64,000 nucleotides of DNA. It comes from Phialocephala subalpina. Taxonomy: Eukaryota; Ascomycota; Leotiomycetes; Helotiales; Mollisiaceae. This document shows, piece after piece, positions 11,441 to 22,515 of this stretch. Below the pieces are notes generated by a model that did not search any database, was not told the DNA's origin, and saw only the letters and a list, made by a program, of their open reading frames with translations. How positions within the stretch are numbered: the stretch's first letter is position 1; each line of letters starts with the position of its first letter. Both the position numbers and the translations under genes were made by a program. The stretch spans positions 428,317 through 492,316 of the forward strand of contig FJOG01000035.1 of NCBI GenBank assembly GCA_900073065.1, given 5' to 3'.

Positions 11441-12087
11441 ATGGACTGGGAGATGAAAGACGGACAATCTTTTGGAGCAAGTGAAGGAGTGAAATTCTTT
11501 TGGATATCCATGTACACATAAAACACGAGCAATGCGATTTGTGCAATCATGATGATTGTTTAAAACAATTGAAACGAAGACCATGAGGGAAATTCCGGAC
11601 GCTACATTTCATACCTTTACTGTATTGTAGCTCCTTCCGGAAAGAGAGCCGAGGCTTCACTTCTTTCGTTTCGCTGACACCACGAGCTTACCTTCCTTTA
11701 TCACCAAAAATACCCAAAAACAAACGTCAGCACTTCCAAGCCAGACAGGTTACCATTGACCCTTTCGAGAGAATATCGAGCTGCTCTTCGTGCTAGTCGC
11801 ACGAAACTACCCCACGTTGAGAAAGCCGTTAGTAGTTTCGGATTTATCGCAGCTACGCACGATTCCTCCCCGATCTCCATGGTCGGCCAACAGCCGACGC
11901 CATATAAAACATCTGCTTACTCTTTGATTGTGTTACTAGTGCAGTTCTTGGCTTTTCATTCTTGGTACTAGTAGCTCGAAATTTAAACTTGTTCTTTTCA
12001 CACCGTTGAGCTTTGTTGTCGCTGGGGAGAACTCAATAGCTGCATCTCGTGAGATTCTGAGTTGTGCGGTCACTCCTGCCGTTCAAC
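11441..12087. other. Intergenic; promoter of the FAD monooxygenase gene
   Basis: No gene seen. A TATAAA (11903-11908) and an adjacent perfect inverted repeat (11882-11898) are the only clear signals. Confidence 0.5.
11882..11908. promoter_or_regulatory. Inverted repeat next to a TATA box
   Basis: GTCGGC and GCCGAC are separated by 5 nt (11882-11898), giving CGG-N7-CCG, an arrangement bound by many Zn2Cys6 regulators. A TATAAA begins 5 nt downstream at 11903. The ATG of the monooxygenase is at 12088. Confidence 0.45.
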
Positions 12088-14267
12088 ATGTCGAAGCTAG
12101 TCAATTACCCAGTTGCACTTCCAACAGCATCCCTACCAGAAGACACCGATCCAGTCTCAGTCGCCAGGGATTTCACCCCACGACTTTACAACCTTGCCTC
12201 GCAACACTTCATCCCCGATGCCCTCTGGCGCGACTTGTTCGCCCTAACAGGCACTCTGCGAACCTTCCACAATGCTTCTTCAGTCTCATCAACTTGGGCC
12301 GAGACCACCAAAACTAGGAAAGTCCACTCATTCGTCTCCGACCCGGAAGAAGCGAGAGTGGTGAGGTTACCACAAGGTTCAGCTTGGGTTGAAGCCAGGT
12401 ATTCGTTTGAATGTGGGGAGAGGCCGGAGACGAGGTGTACGGCCATCCTGAATTTGGTGAGGGATCAGGGGGACGGGGAGTGGAAGATTTGGGTTTTGAG
12501 GACGGTGTTGGAGGGGTTGAAGGGTATGCCGGATGTTGAATTCTTGGAACCGGAGAAGGTGAGAGATGAGGGGAAGTTGAGTAACGGTGTGAATGGGCAT
12601 GGGGAGGAAGAGGAGTTTGAGTGTGTCGTTATTGGTGGTGGACTGGCGGGATTGAGTACAGGGGGACGATTGAAGGCTTTGGGAGTAAGGTATCTGGTGT
12701 TGGACAAGAATGAGAGGGTGGGGGATAATTGGAAGTTGAGATATGCGTCTGCTAGATGTGAGTTCCCCAGCGCAATGATAAATTGCGCAGAGAGCTGATT
12801 TTGAGTAGTGCATACGAATCGGGAGTATGGTGAGTGATTCCGAAGTTGGTTTGAGCTTTGGGGACTGATTTGGTGAAGGCCACTTACCGTTTGATCGGAC
12901 TTTTGGGCCTGAGTATGAGGAGTATCTTTCGAAAGATGACCTCGCGAAGGGTTACACGGAGTGGGTGAAGAAGTTCAACATCGTGAGCCAGATTTCAAAA
13001 TCAAATGTCTGTCCTTAAGCTGATTACTGTTCCTTAGAACATTTGGCAAGGGACAAGTGTCGAATCTGGAACTTGGGATGAGTCTCGACAACTTTGGACC
13101 TTGAACCTCCGTCAAGGCGAGGACGAATGCTCGATCACTACTTCTTTCGTTGTTTTGGCCGGTGGAGCAGGAGGTCAAGTACCTATCTTCCCTCCGCCTT
13201 ATCAGGATGAAGTAAGTCAGAGCACTTGTACGGACGTCCTTACCTTTGCTAAACCACCTACTAGGAAGTGTTTGAAGGGACCACGATGCATTCAGCAGAG
13301 TACACTGAGCCTTCCAAATGGAAGGGAAAGCACGGAGTCGTGGTCGGAACGGCCAACACAGCACATGATGTGGCCGCAGACATGGTTGATACTGAACTAG
13401 CATCGGTGACCATAATCCAACGCTCTCGAACCTGTAAATTCCCCACCCTGCTTTCCTTTCCCTTTTCCAGTCACTCGCTCACAAACCCCAGATGTCCTCC
13501 CAGCAGAACACTACTTCAAAATCGTCACCCTAAACTACAACGCCCAAAAACCAACCCACGAAGCCGACCGCGGAACTCTAACCAGTCCCTTCGCAGTCGC
13601 TGAATTGATGAGTTGCGCCACACTCAGTGCCATGGCTTCGAAAGAACCTGAGCGATTTGATGCCTTGGAACGCGTGGGTTTTAAGGTTGAGAGGTATGGG
13701 AATATTCAAGATCATATCGTGAATAGGCTTGGGGGCCATTATATGGATGTTGGGGCTAGTAAGAAGATCGCTGAGGGCTTGGTACGCTCCCCTCTTTATC
13801 TCTCTTTGCTCAAAGCTTTTGGAGTGGAATAAAATGTTGGAGGTGCTAATGTGGATGTAGATCAAAGTCAAATCTGACGCCCTGCCAGTCCGCTATGTAA
13901 AGGATGGTCTCGTCTTCAGCGATGGAACACATCTCAAAGCCGACTTGATTGTTTTCGCTACCGGCTTTGTGGGTAATATGCGGAGGCAGGTCGATCAGAT
14001 CTTTGGAACTAAAGTAGGCGACCAAGTCGGAGATTTTTGGGGACTGGATGAAGAGGGAGAAATAAAAGGGGCTTTTAAGCCGGTTGGTCGTAAGTTGTCC
14101 CTGTCTCTGAGCGTGAGAATGAGCGGTGCTGACGAGGAGCAGACCCGGCAATTTGGTTGCATGGTGGTACGATTGGGCAGGGGAGGTATTATTCGAGGTT
14201 CATTGCGTTGCAGATTAAGGCGAGGTTGTTGAGGACGGCATTGCCGTTGTATGAGAAGACGCCATAG
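12088..14267 (+). CDS. FAD-dependent monooxygenase, FMO/YUCCA-like
   Basis: Eight exons: 12088-12757, 12809-12829, 12879-12982, 13038-13211, 13265-13433, 13492-13781, 13861-14089, 14143-14267; 593 residues. The first 180 residues form an N-terminal extension resembling an SnoaL/NTF2-like fold. An FAD Rossmann motif (IGGGLAGLSTGG, from about residue 182) follows, then the FMO fingerprint-like FEGTTMHSAEY, a second dinucleotide-binding motif GVVVGTANTAHD for NADPH, and the ATGF motif. It is expected to oxygenate a small nucleophile using NADPH and O2; the substrate is unknown. This two-part build is common in fungi. The 21-nt second exon is unusually short but keeps frame and homology. Its 3' end converges on the SDR gene, with 96 bp between them. 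Confidence 0.9.
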
Positions 14268-14363
14268 ACACAAATAAAGTAGATGAAGTTCAAATTCGCT
14301 CGGAATGAGCTACAGTAACAATCAAATAACAACTCAAACACTAACACCAGCACCCACATTCAA

Positions 14364-15165
14364 TCAGCAATTCCACCCACCATCTCCACCATAAACAGAA
14401 CCACTAGTATAAGAACTCTCCGGCCCCAAAAGAAAACAAATGATCCCTGCAATCTCCTCCGCAGTCCCCGTTCTCTTGATAGCACACGGCATCCCCACCC
14501 CCTCATTCGGATTCCCCTCCTGAGCTTTCTGCAACAACGGAGTCATGATCGATCCCGGTGCAACGGCATTGACTCTAATCTCGCGGTCTCCAAATTCCTT
14601 TGCTGCAGCTCGGGTGAGACCTATGACTCCGTGTTTACTTGCTACGTAGGCTGCGCTTCCTGGGAAACCTGTGCGACTCTTGAGTAAAGGGGAGGATAGG
14701 GGGAAGGGAGGGAGACTAACCAATTTGTCCTTGGATGGAAGATATGTTGACTATCGAGCCGCGATCTGAGATCTTTCGCAACTCTGCTCGGAGACAGTAC
14801 ATCATGCCTGTCAAGTTGACTGCGATGATACGATCGTACTCCTCATCTTCGAGCTCCGTGATTTTGGTAATGCCATGATGTTTGCCAATGATTCCGGCAC
14901 AGTTTGCTGCTCCGTCTAAATGGCCGTACTTTTCGACAATGCCGTTGATCCAGGTGTCGACAGCGGCACGATTTGTGACGTCTAACTTGGTGACGGAGAA
15001 GGGAACTTTCAGGTTCTCGAAATGATACTGGGCGGCTTCGAGAGCGGAGGAGTCTATGTCTGCTATGCAGACCGTGGCGCCGCGGGAGGAGATCAGCTTC
15101 GCTGTCGCCAAGCCGATACCTGATGCTCCGCCGGTGAGGGCAACGACTTTGCCTTCCATGGACAT
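14364..15165 (-). CDS. Short-chain dehydrogenase/reductase
   Basis: Two exons on the minus strand (15165-14721, 14668-14364) give 249 residues, standard length for a classical SDR. It has the cofactor motif TGGASGIG (11-18), an NCAG variant of NNAG, and the catalytic triad Ser143, Tyr156 and Lys160 (YVASK). The C-terminus ends YGGDGGWNC. The Asp after beta-2 (CIADID) favours NAD(H) over NADP(H). It is likely an NAD-dependent alcohol or 3-oxoacyl reductase; the substrate is unknown. It is convergent with the monooxygenase and divergent from the glutaminase. An in-frame ORF extends upstream to 15204, but MSMEGKVV at 15165 is the natural SDR start. Confidence 0.92.
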
Positions 15166-15697
15166 TTTGATGCCAGTCTTGCTTGTGACAATCAGGAAAA
15201 ACACAACGATAAGAACAGGTTATGCAAGCAGCAGCATATCAAGGATAGCTATCCTTATACAACACGTTTGGTGTTCATCTGAAATACAGATACTCGTATC
15301 CCAAGGCTACCCCTCCTTCCAGTCCCGGGGATGACTGCGGCGGTTGTGAGGGGTCTCGTTGGCTCGCAGAGAAATGGGAGGCGTGCATAAACCTTGCATA
15401 CAGCTGCATAAATGGGATGGGTTTATGCACCTCCAGGTCGAGCTTCCTTCCCCACGTTTCGTTTCACTTTTGCGGGTCGCATGACCGCATCGCTGACAAG
15501 TCGAGGGCTTCGACGCGGCGTGAGAAGCTACGATGAAGGTTCGGCTCGCCTTTGTTTACACTTCTTTCCTAACTATTTCTTGAATTTCAAAGCTTTTGGT
15601 TCTGCGAATTCTTTTAACAACAACTTCATGATTTGAAGCATTCGATTCAGAAACAGAAGTAGTGGGTCTCGAACTTCGAAGGATTCCAGCTTCCAAG
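15166..15697. other. Divergent promoter region SDR / glutaminase
   Basis: About 530 bp with no gene. It contains the 48-bp TGCATAAA-type repeat cluster listed separately. Confidence 0.55.
15383..15430. repeat. 11-bp inverted repeat with extra half-site copies
   Basis: GTGCATAAACC (15383-15393) and its exact reverse complement GGTTTATGCAC (15420-15430) flank two further related direct half-sites, TTGCATA and CTGCATAAA. Four TGCATA units in 48 bp between two divergent genes look like a regulator-binding array. Confidence 0.5.
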
Positions 15698-18231
15698 ATG
15701 CGCTGGACGACATGTTTACTAGCTGCTTCTGCAACTGTGCTGGGAGCAGAAGCTTCAACATTAACACCACCTGTTATACCTCTCATTGTACGAAATCCAT
15801 ATCTGAGTACCTGGCTCGGAAACGCGAGGAATGACCCCTGGGAGAAATGGCCGATTTTCTGGACGGGGCAGGAGGTCGGATTGTCTGTTCTAGCTGCGGT
15901 GTCGAAGTCTGATACAGTGTTTCCGCTGCTTGGCAGACCGCAAGATTCATTGCCAAAGTCCGGAGAGAGGTGAGTGTTTCCATTGAGGAGATTGTTCGGG
16001 CGCTGATGGGTGATTGATAGCTTTAATGTTTCATACCCGAAGTACAAGGGAACTACTTTTGATGCTTCGACTACGAATTTGACGTATGAGATTCTGGCGC
16101 CTGATTATATCCACGACCCTGTTGAGGTTATTCTTTCCTTCCTTTCTCCCATTACGCCGACCTCGACTCTTCGACAAGCCATTCCGGCTTCATACTTGAC
16201 AGTACATGTTAGTGGAAGCTTCGATGTCGATATTTACATTGATATGAATGGTCTGTGGGTTAGTGCGAACAGAGGGAACGAGATAGTCTGGGAGCTCAGC
16301 CAAGGCTCCAGTTCTGCAGCAACTGGAAAGGCTCCTCTCAAGACCTGGAAAGTCAAGAGGAGAAATGAGCAACTGTTGACGGAAGATGCTGATAGGGGAG
16401 AGTGGGGTACATTACATTTCACGGCTCCAGGAGATGTTCGTCATGAATCTGGTACTTCTGCTATTCTTCGACAAAGATTCTCCCGTACTGGAACACTACA
16501 AAACGTTGTTGATGGCAACTTCCGCGGAATTATGGACCAAGAGCCAGTCTTTGCTTTCGCCAAGTCATTCAAGCTCAATGGTACCTCTGCTAAAGGCGGC
16601 AAGAGCTATGATAGTGTTCTTTTCACAATTGCACACATCCAGGATCCAGTCATTCAGTTCGCTTCCGCTCGAGGCATGACTTTGATGAAGCCACTCTGGG
16701 GCTCTTACTACTTGACGGCAGAAGAATTACTAGATTTTCATTATCACGACTTCGATAAAGCTTTCCAGTTCGCAAGCAACTATTCTGGTCAACTTGAAAA
16801 GGACGCCTTGGTCTCGGGCTCTGAGGACTACAAGGATATTCTTGCGCTGAGCGCCCGTCAGGTTCTTGGAGCTTGTAGCTTTGCTGGGACACCCGATGAT
16901 CCTATCATTTTCTTCAAGGAAATCTCCTCTGATGGTAACATGAATACCGTCGATGTTATTTATCCTGCTTTCCCATTCTTCTTGTATACGAATCCGAAGT
17001 GGCTGGCCTGGTTGATGGAACCATTGATTGAGCATCAACTTAGTGGGCAGTACCCGTGAGTCTACTTATCGTATCCATTGGTTGGAGGAAGCTAACAAGT
17101 TGTAGCAACGACTATAGCATGCATGATATTGGAGCAAGCTTCCCGAATGCCACAGGCCATCCAGATGGCAGAGACGAGTACATGCCGGTAGAAGAATGTG
17201 GTAATATGCTTATTATGGGACTTGCCCTCATCAACTCACTCAAATACAACACCGAACCTGCGAGTATCTGGTCTGCCGCTGGAAATGAGAAGTACATCGA
17301 GTCTGCCAGTGGCTCGTTCCCGCTTTATGTGGATGCTGAAGGGATGGACGATACCTTTGGCGGCCCCATCTCAGCAAAAGGAGAGAAGCAAGCACGCAAA
17401 TGGGTGGAGAAGTCCTACAAACTCTGGAAACAATGGACTGGGTATCTTGTCCGTGAGGCCTTGATTCCAAGCAATCAACTTTCAACTGATGATTTCGCTG
17501 GCTGGCTAGCAAATCAAACAAATCTCGCCTTGAAGGGCATCATTGGCATTCGAGCCATGTCCGAGATCTCCGAGTTGGTTGGGGAGACGGCAGATGCGAA
17601 ATATTACAAGAACGTCTCCGAAATCTACGTCAAGAAATGGCAAGAAGAATTTGCCATGTCACGAGATGGAACCCATGCGAAACTGGCATACACATGGTTT
17701 GGAAGCTGGACAACCCTGTACAACCTGTTTGCAGACTCCTTGTTGTGCTTCCACCTACCATCAAGCTCTAGTCTGGATGCTACAAGCGGACAGAAGCTAC
17801 TTATCGAATCAGGAACATCTAGAACTGCGTTTGTAGATTCCAAAATCTACAAGATCCAAAGCGACTGGTACCACAATGTCCGACAAAGATATGGTCTGCC
17901 GCTGGACAGCAGACATCTCTACTCAAAGAGTGATTGGGAATTCTTTGCGGTTGCAGTTTCCAGCAAGCAAGTCAGAGAGGAAATTGTTGATTCCATCGCC
18001 TTGTGGGTGAATGAGACATCGACGGATTTGCCATTGACGGATTTGTATGATACAGAAGGGGATGGTGGTTTCCCTGGTATTTCTTTCAAGGCTAGACCTG
18101 TGGTTGGTGGTCATTTTGCATTCTTGGCACTAGAGAGAGCTTGTGGTGGTAAGGCTGTGGAGGGTTTGAGCTTCCTGGATGAGGAGCCGGCAAGGGAATT
18201 TGGTGGTGGTGGACGCGATGGTGAATTGTAG
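15698..18231 (+). CDS. Secreted glutaminase GtaA family (DUF4965/DUF5127/DUF1793)
   Basis: Three exons (15698-15969, 16021-17055, 17106-18231) give 810 residues. A signal peptide (MRWTTCLLAASATVLGAEAS) leads into the block LIVRNPYLSTWL...WPIFWTGQEVG typical of GtaA-type proteins. A beta-rich central domain and an alpha-helical C-terminal domain follow, the latter with DDPIIFFKEISSDGN, HDIGASFPNATGH, EECGNMLIM, TWFGSWTTLYNLFAD and DWYHNVRQRYGLPLD, all familiar family landmarks. In Aspergillus the GtaA enzyme hydrolyses glutamine extracellularly; most paralogs are uncharacterised. The C-terminus carries a Gly-rich extension (EFGGGGRDGEL). Both introns are canonical and phase 2. It is divergent from the SDR gene. 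Confidence 0.92.
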
Positions 18232-18798
18232 ATTAGGTACAACGATTATGGGTATGAAAAATGCATTCTGAAAACAAGCAGAAGACTGCAAGAGACTTCG
18301 ACTTCAAAGAAATGGCGCATCAAGCACGTGAGCACGTGACTGAAGCCGTATGAAAACTGTGGCATTTTGAAATCACTGCTTGATGGGATATACAACATTC
18401 CACGTGTATGGTTCATGTCTTCTAGACGTCAGCCAACATTGATAATTATCAACTTGTCTCCTGCTCCCTGAGTTGAGCGCGTTCAGGTATTGTTTCAGCA
18501 GAACGTACGCTAGTATACGCTTGGCATGCACGCTAGTCTGTACTCGGTATGGTGGCTGACCCTCGCTACAGGAGACATTTTCTGCTTGAGCTCAGCCGCG
18601 CTGCAAACACGACACCTTCTTCTTCCATTGTGATACCCTCATCAAACCTTTCCATCGTCGATTTTTACGACACTCCCTTTTCCATCTATCACGGATATCT
18701 GAGCTTTTTTTCGCTCTTGTATCGTTGCGACAGACTCGATCTTCGTCGCCCTTTCAACTTCCGCCTTACCTGTCAACAGTCAACAACTCCTACGCAAG
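18232..18798. other. Intergenic; E-box cluster and 5' UTR of the Tra2-like gene
   Basis: No gene. Contains three CACGTG sites (next entry) and a T/C-rich leader from about 18600 to 18798. Confidence 0.5.
18325..18406. promoter_or_regulatory. Three CACGTG E-boxes
   Basis: CACGTG occurs at 18325-18330, 18333-18338 and 18401-18406. The first two are nearly abutting. bHLH or bZIP factors (Cbf1/CpcA-like) bind such sites; whether they serve the upstream or downstream gene cannot be told. Confidence 0.4.
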
Positions 18799-19897
18799 AT
18801 GGCTTCTATGGATTACGAGAACGAGAACGGCACTCGTGAGTATGGTACGCAATCATCTCGTCGTGCTCCAACCCCTTCCGCGCTCCTTTCTATTCATAAA
18901 TACAATGCTGACAGTCTTGGACGCGCAGACGAGGCTCCCCGTTACGAGCGTGACCGCAGCGCATCCCCTCGACCAACCCGTCGTAACGACAGCCCTCGAG
19001 GTGCTCCCCGTCGGTCTGCCTCTCCCAACGGCAACGGCCATGTCGAGTCTCGGTTCGTATCACATCACAATCAATCATCATACTCCCTAACACTCCTCAG
19101 TGGTCCTCCCAAGGGTGATCGTAGTGCTCCTCAAGATGATGGCGCCGTCAACCCAGGTTCCAACCTATTCGTCACCGGTATCCATCCTCGTCTGTCTGAG
19201 CAGGAGGTTACTCGTCTCTTCGAGAAATACGGTGATGTTGAGAAGTGCCAGATCATGCTTGACCCCCATACCAAGGAGTCTCGTGGTTTCGGTTTCGTAA
19301 AGATGGTCACTGCTGATCAGGCTGATGCCGCCAAGGAGGGTCTTCAGGGTGAGGTTATCGAGGGCCGTACCTTGAGCATCGAGAAGGCTCGTCGCTCCCG
19401 ACCTCGTACCCCAACCCCTGGCAAGTACTTCGGTCCACCAAAGAGAGGCTAGTATTCTGAAACCCCCATTGGCCTTCACTCTAACTGACGCTATAGAAGA
19501 TGACCCTCGCCACGGCCCTCCAGGAGGAGGTCGTTATGGAGACCGCTACGGTGATGACCGTCGCCGCGGAGGCTATGGTGGACGTGACTACGACCGTGGC
19601 TACGGAGGACGACGAGACGATCGTGATCGCGGCTACGGCAGAGATCGTGACGACTATGCTCCTCGCAACATCGACCGCTACTCCCGTGATGACCGATATG
19701 GTAGCCGTGGCGGCGACGACCGACGTGGTGGTGGTGGAGGATACTCTGACCGTTATGAGCGAGGAGGCGACCGTGGCTCTGCTCGTGATGCTCCACCACC
19801 AGCCGCCTATGGTGATCCAGCTCCTCGTGGCGAGCCCCGGGAACCATATGGAGGTAGAGGCTTCGATGAAGATCGATTCTCCCGTCGTGAATATTGA
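18799..19897 (+). CDS. Transformer-2-like SR/RRM RNA-binding protein
   Basis: Four exons: 18799-18844, 18929-19052, 19101-19447, 19497-19897; 305 residues. An RS/RP-rich N-terminus precedes one RRM with RNP2 (NLFVTGI) and RNP1 (ESRGFGFVKM). The Tra2-style linker RPRTPTPGKYFGPPK follows, then a long Arg/Gly/Asp/Tyr-rich tail. Metazoan Tra2 binds GAA-rich exonic enhancers and promotes splicing; the fungal relatives are named transformer-SR ribonucleoproteins. Intron 3 (19448-19496) uses a GC donor in AG|GCTAGT; without it the protein would stop at GPPKRG. A possible further intron (19854-19913) would replace the last residues with GERPAR and end at 19936, so alternative 3' ends are plausible. 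Short in-frame alternatives exist around intron 1. Confidence 0.85.
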
Positions 19898-21656
19898 TTG
19901 CTGACCATATCAGGTGGTGAGCGCCCTGCTCGTTAAATTCGCACGATTCCGACTTGTACGACAAGGGCTTTGGGTCTGCGGCTTTCATTGATGCAGGTGC
20001 ACTTCCACTGGTGCATTCTTTCTCATTTGTCTTCATCAGGGTCCAAAGCTTCGAGCGGCGGAACAAAAAGCGAGTCTCTTCATTTTCGACGGATCGAGCG
20101 ATAATATTCGGTCCATGATGAATTTCTACGGATGCTAGGATTTCCTTTCTGCTTTTATCATTCGGGTCTCTTCGGCACGACATTCGGTCAGTCGGGCGGG
20201 TTCAGCATAAAGATCGATCTCATCAAGGGGATACGGTATCTTCTCTCCTGGAACAGATATCTGGTTCTTTCACATCACGGTCAACCCCAAGATACAGCAC
20301 CATCATGTCCCCATGTACCATCAGTCAGCTATTGCTGAGCTTCTATCACCTTAAAATTCGGGCCATTCCGGCATGCTTTTCGAAGAGCTGTCTCGACTTC
20401 GTCGTCTTTAGTCGCCAGAGTCAGAAATTCGAAAGCACAAACACACAAACCTCAACCGCAATTCCGTGATCAACAGTATTTCTACATTCGCACATCGAGC
20501 ACTGATTCGCAGCGACATTTCCAACGTGCTATTTCGATTGCTCGAATTCGATGTCTTGATCTAATGCCCAGCTCCTCGCTGTCTTCGTGCGCCATACAAA
20601 ACCCAATTAGGCAAGCTCGTCGTAAAATTCCCGTTTCAATATCAATATTCGCCATCATTCCAATCAAAACAAAGATCAAAACTTCACCCAATCCGGAAGT
20701 CGTCCATGAAACACCAGCTCTCGCGAATCTCAATGCTTGAAGCTGGACCCCAGCCTGAGGAAACAGATCGAACGAGTTCGCATTCTCAGCACATTCAAAA
20801 TTTTTTTACAAAAGAGCTGAAAACGGTAAGTATGTCGAACATGTAAATATTGTGGCTGATATATCCCCATGATCGCAGATGCTGATTTGCTGGTATCAAA
20901 ATGCCAAGCTTGAGAATGCTATACTATTTTGCTACTTTTACTAACACAGGAATGCCAACTATTGAATGCGTGCTGATTGGATGGGAAAGACAATTGGTTG
21001 TCTTTGAAGGGGTTGAAGGGTGTCATTTGTGGCTGAGATTGGGCGTACTCGGCATGCCAGGGGGTGAAGAAGGAATTCGTGGCGCTTATACCTGCCCAGG
21101 GGTTGAGATGCTGCCGAGTTGGGACGGGATGTTTTGCACTGTGAGATAGTTAGCTAAGCAGATAATGGATTGTCTTGATCCGAGCATCTTGTTTTGTGGC
21201 TCTCGTGACTGGCAAGTGCCAGAACCTCGAATGCACTTGATCCAAATTGTGCAATCTTATGGTTGCACAAGATGCTCGCCTCGTACTGATTTTGATGTCC
21301 GAAGTTGTGTTGGACATTCAGCCTCATTTGGTCTTCGCCCTTGCCTGTTGTGGTCACACTCTGCAAAGCTGAAGTCTTGTTCCAGCACCAGCAAGGGTCT
21401 CTTGTGTCTTCGTCAGCTCCGTGTCTTTGGAAGACCAGATCTACTACTCATTGCTTTTTTTTGATCTCTGGGTATCTTGAATTGAGATAATTTACAAAGT
21501 CAAGTCCATCCCAATGTCATCTCCTCAAACCTTCCAACACCATCTTCCGGCCTGAAAACCTCTATCAACCTCTATCTTCTAAACAATACATGTCCCGCCG
21601 CCACAACATTCTCCCCCACCAATCGCTGAGCAGCAAAGCGAAGCGGCCAGTCAGCA
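19898..21656. other. Gene-poor stretch, no gene supported
   Basis: About 1.76 kb. Around 20380-20480 the plus strand is A/C-rich like a 5' UTR, but no convincing coding frame follows. Short ORFs (for example 20482-20733 minus, 20901-21149 plus) lack recognisable composition or motifs. A non-coding transcript is possible but unproven. Confidence 0.4.
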
Positions 21657-22100
21657 TCATCTAAGTGTTGGTACCATAGTCCGTCCCATAGAAAAGCTAA
21701 GAAAGTATCCACTAGGTGATTTGTCCCTCTTCTGTTCTTGCCCTGGTTTTTTTTTTGACTTCTGCTTCTGCTTACGTGGTTTTGACTTCGAAGACTGAGA
21801 GTTTTGATCATCTTGCTTCCCGGCTCTCTTGGCTGGTGTCTCTGGCTTCCTCTTCTGTGATTGGGACTTTGGAGTCTTTGGTTGGAGCGGTGTTCTTTCT
21901 TCAGGAATGGCGTCCTTCTGTTTCTTCACTTTCCGTCGCCCAATGAATGGCGTGAGAAGGGAGGAGAAGAAGGTAAGGAGACCTGGTCCTGATCTTCTGG
22001 ACTTCTGCTTCTGTATTTTAGAGGTTGAAGATTTTTGTATGATCGTTGTTCTTTCGATGGGAACAATATTTAATGAGGGTACGGTGGCATCACAGTGCAT
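21657..22100 (-). CDS. Lys/Ser/Gln-rich protein, related to the adjacent microprotein
   Basis: A 147-codon frame. Residues 41-64 read LLTFFSSLLTPFIGRRKVKK, clearly related to the N-terminus of the 42-residue product of 22191-22319 (ILTSFAALLAPCIGWRKVKK). The rest is basic and low complexity (PKSQSQKRKPETPAKR, KPRKQKQKSKKKPG). I do not recognise a family. Upstream of the shared segment the frame reads MHCDATVPSLNIVPIERTT; in the neighbour a start codon sits at the equivalent of residue 38, so this copy either gained an N-terminal extension or lost its original ATG and is decaying. The hydrophobic-then-basic layout suggests a short membrane or organelle-targeted peptide; this is inference. Confidence 0.4.
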   Translation of the reverse strand: MHCDATVPSLNIVPIERTTIIQKSSTSKIQKQKSRRSGPGLLTFFSSLLTPFIGRRKVKKQKDAIPEERTPLQPKTPKSQSQKRKPETPAKRAGKQDDQNSQSSKSKPRKQKQKSKKKPGQEQKRDKSPSGYFLSFSMGRTMVPTLR

Positions 22101-22190
22101 GTGGTCTGGGTAGAGTGGTTGTAAGTGCGATAGATTTTTAGGGAATAATCTAAGGGCCCCTTATTAAGGGCTCAACCACGCTAGTTAACG

Positions 22191-22319
22191 CTAGTGCCTC
22201 CTAATGTCCAGACACGTGCGCATCAACCGCTCAACAATATTCTTTTGAGTTTTCTTCACCTTTCGCCATCCAATGCATGGTGCGAGGAGGGCAGCGAAGG
22301 AGGTGAGGATGTCTGGCAT
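22191..22319 (-). CDS. 42-residue microprotein, tandem family member
   Basis: A 43-codon frame from ATG 22319 to TAG 22191. The product starts MPDILTSFAALLAPCIGWRK and continues VKKTQKNIVERLMRTCLDIRRH: one hydrophobic N-terminal helix with a Cys and Pro, then a basic tail. The start MPDIL matches MPII(L/T) in the two larger genes upstream (22988 and 23577), and the DNA upstream shares a promoter block with them at the same distance. The shared block and the conserved start argue for a real gene or a recently truncated copy of one. Function unknown. Confidence 0.5.
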   Translation of the reverse strand: MPDILTSFAALLAPCIGWRKVKKTQKNIVERLMRTCLDIRRH

Positions 22320-22436
22320 CTTGATTGTCCAGGTGGTGGTTGATTGATGCAAGGATTTGTGTATGTTGGGGATGTCGTGTTATGTTTCGAGTCTGATTTT
22401 GATCAGATCTCGAAGTCGGAAGTAACAACTTTAACA

Positions 22437-22515
22437 CTCACGCGGTACACTTACTCTATCTTTCACATACGGCTGGAAGGATCAAGAAGAATCTCTGAAG
22501 CGGCCCGGGAACGAT
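22437..22515 (-). promoter_or_regulatory. Shared promoter block, copy C
   Basis: Contains CTCACGCGGTA (a one-base-off E-box) and GAATCTCTGAAGCGGCCCG, about 120 and 169 bp upstream of ATG 22319. Copies A and B lie at 23094-23190 and 23690-23795. Confidence 0.5.

Noticed and set aside
19491..20183. 230-codon minus-strand frame
   Set aside because: It is the complement of the Arg/Gly/Asp-rich tail of the Tra2-like gene; the His/Arg-rich translation is an artefact.
20482..20733. 83-codon minus-strand frame
   Set aside because: No recognisable features, and it lies in a leader-like A/C-rich region of the opposite strand.
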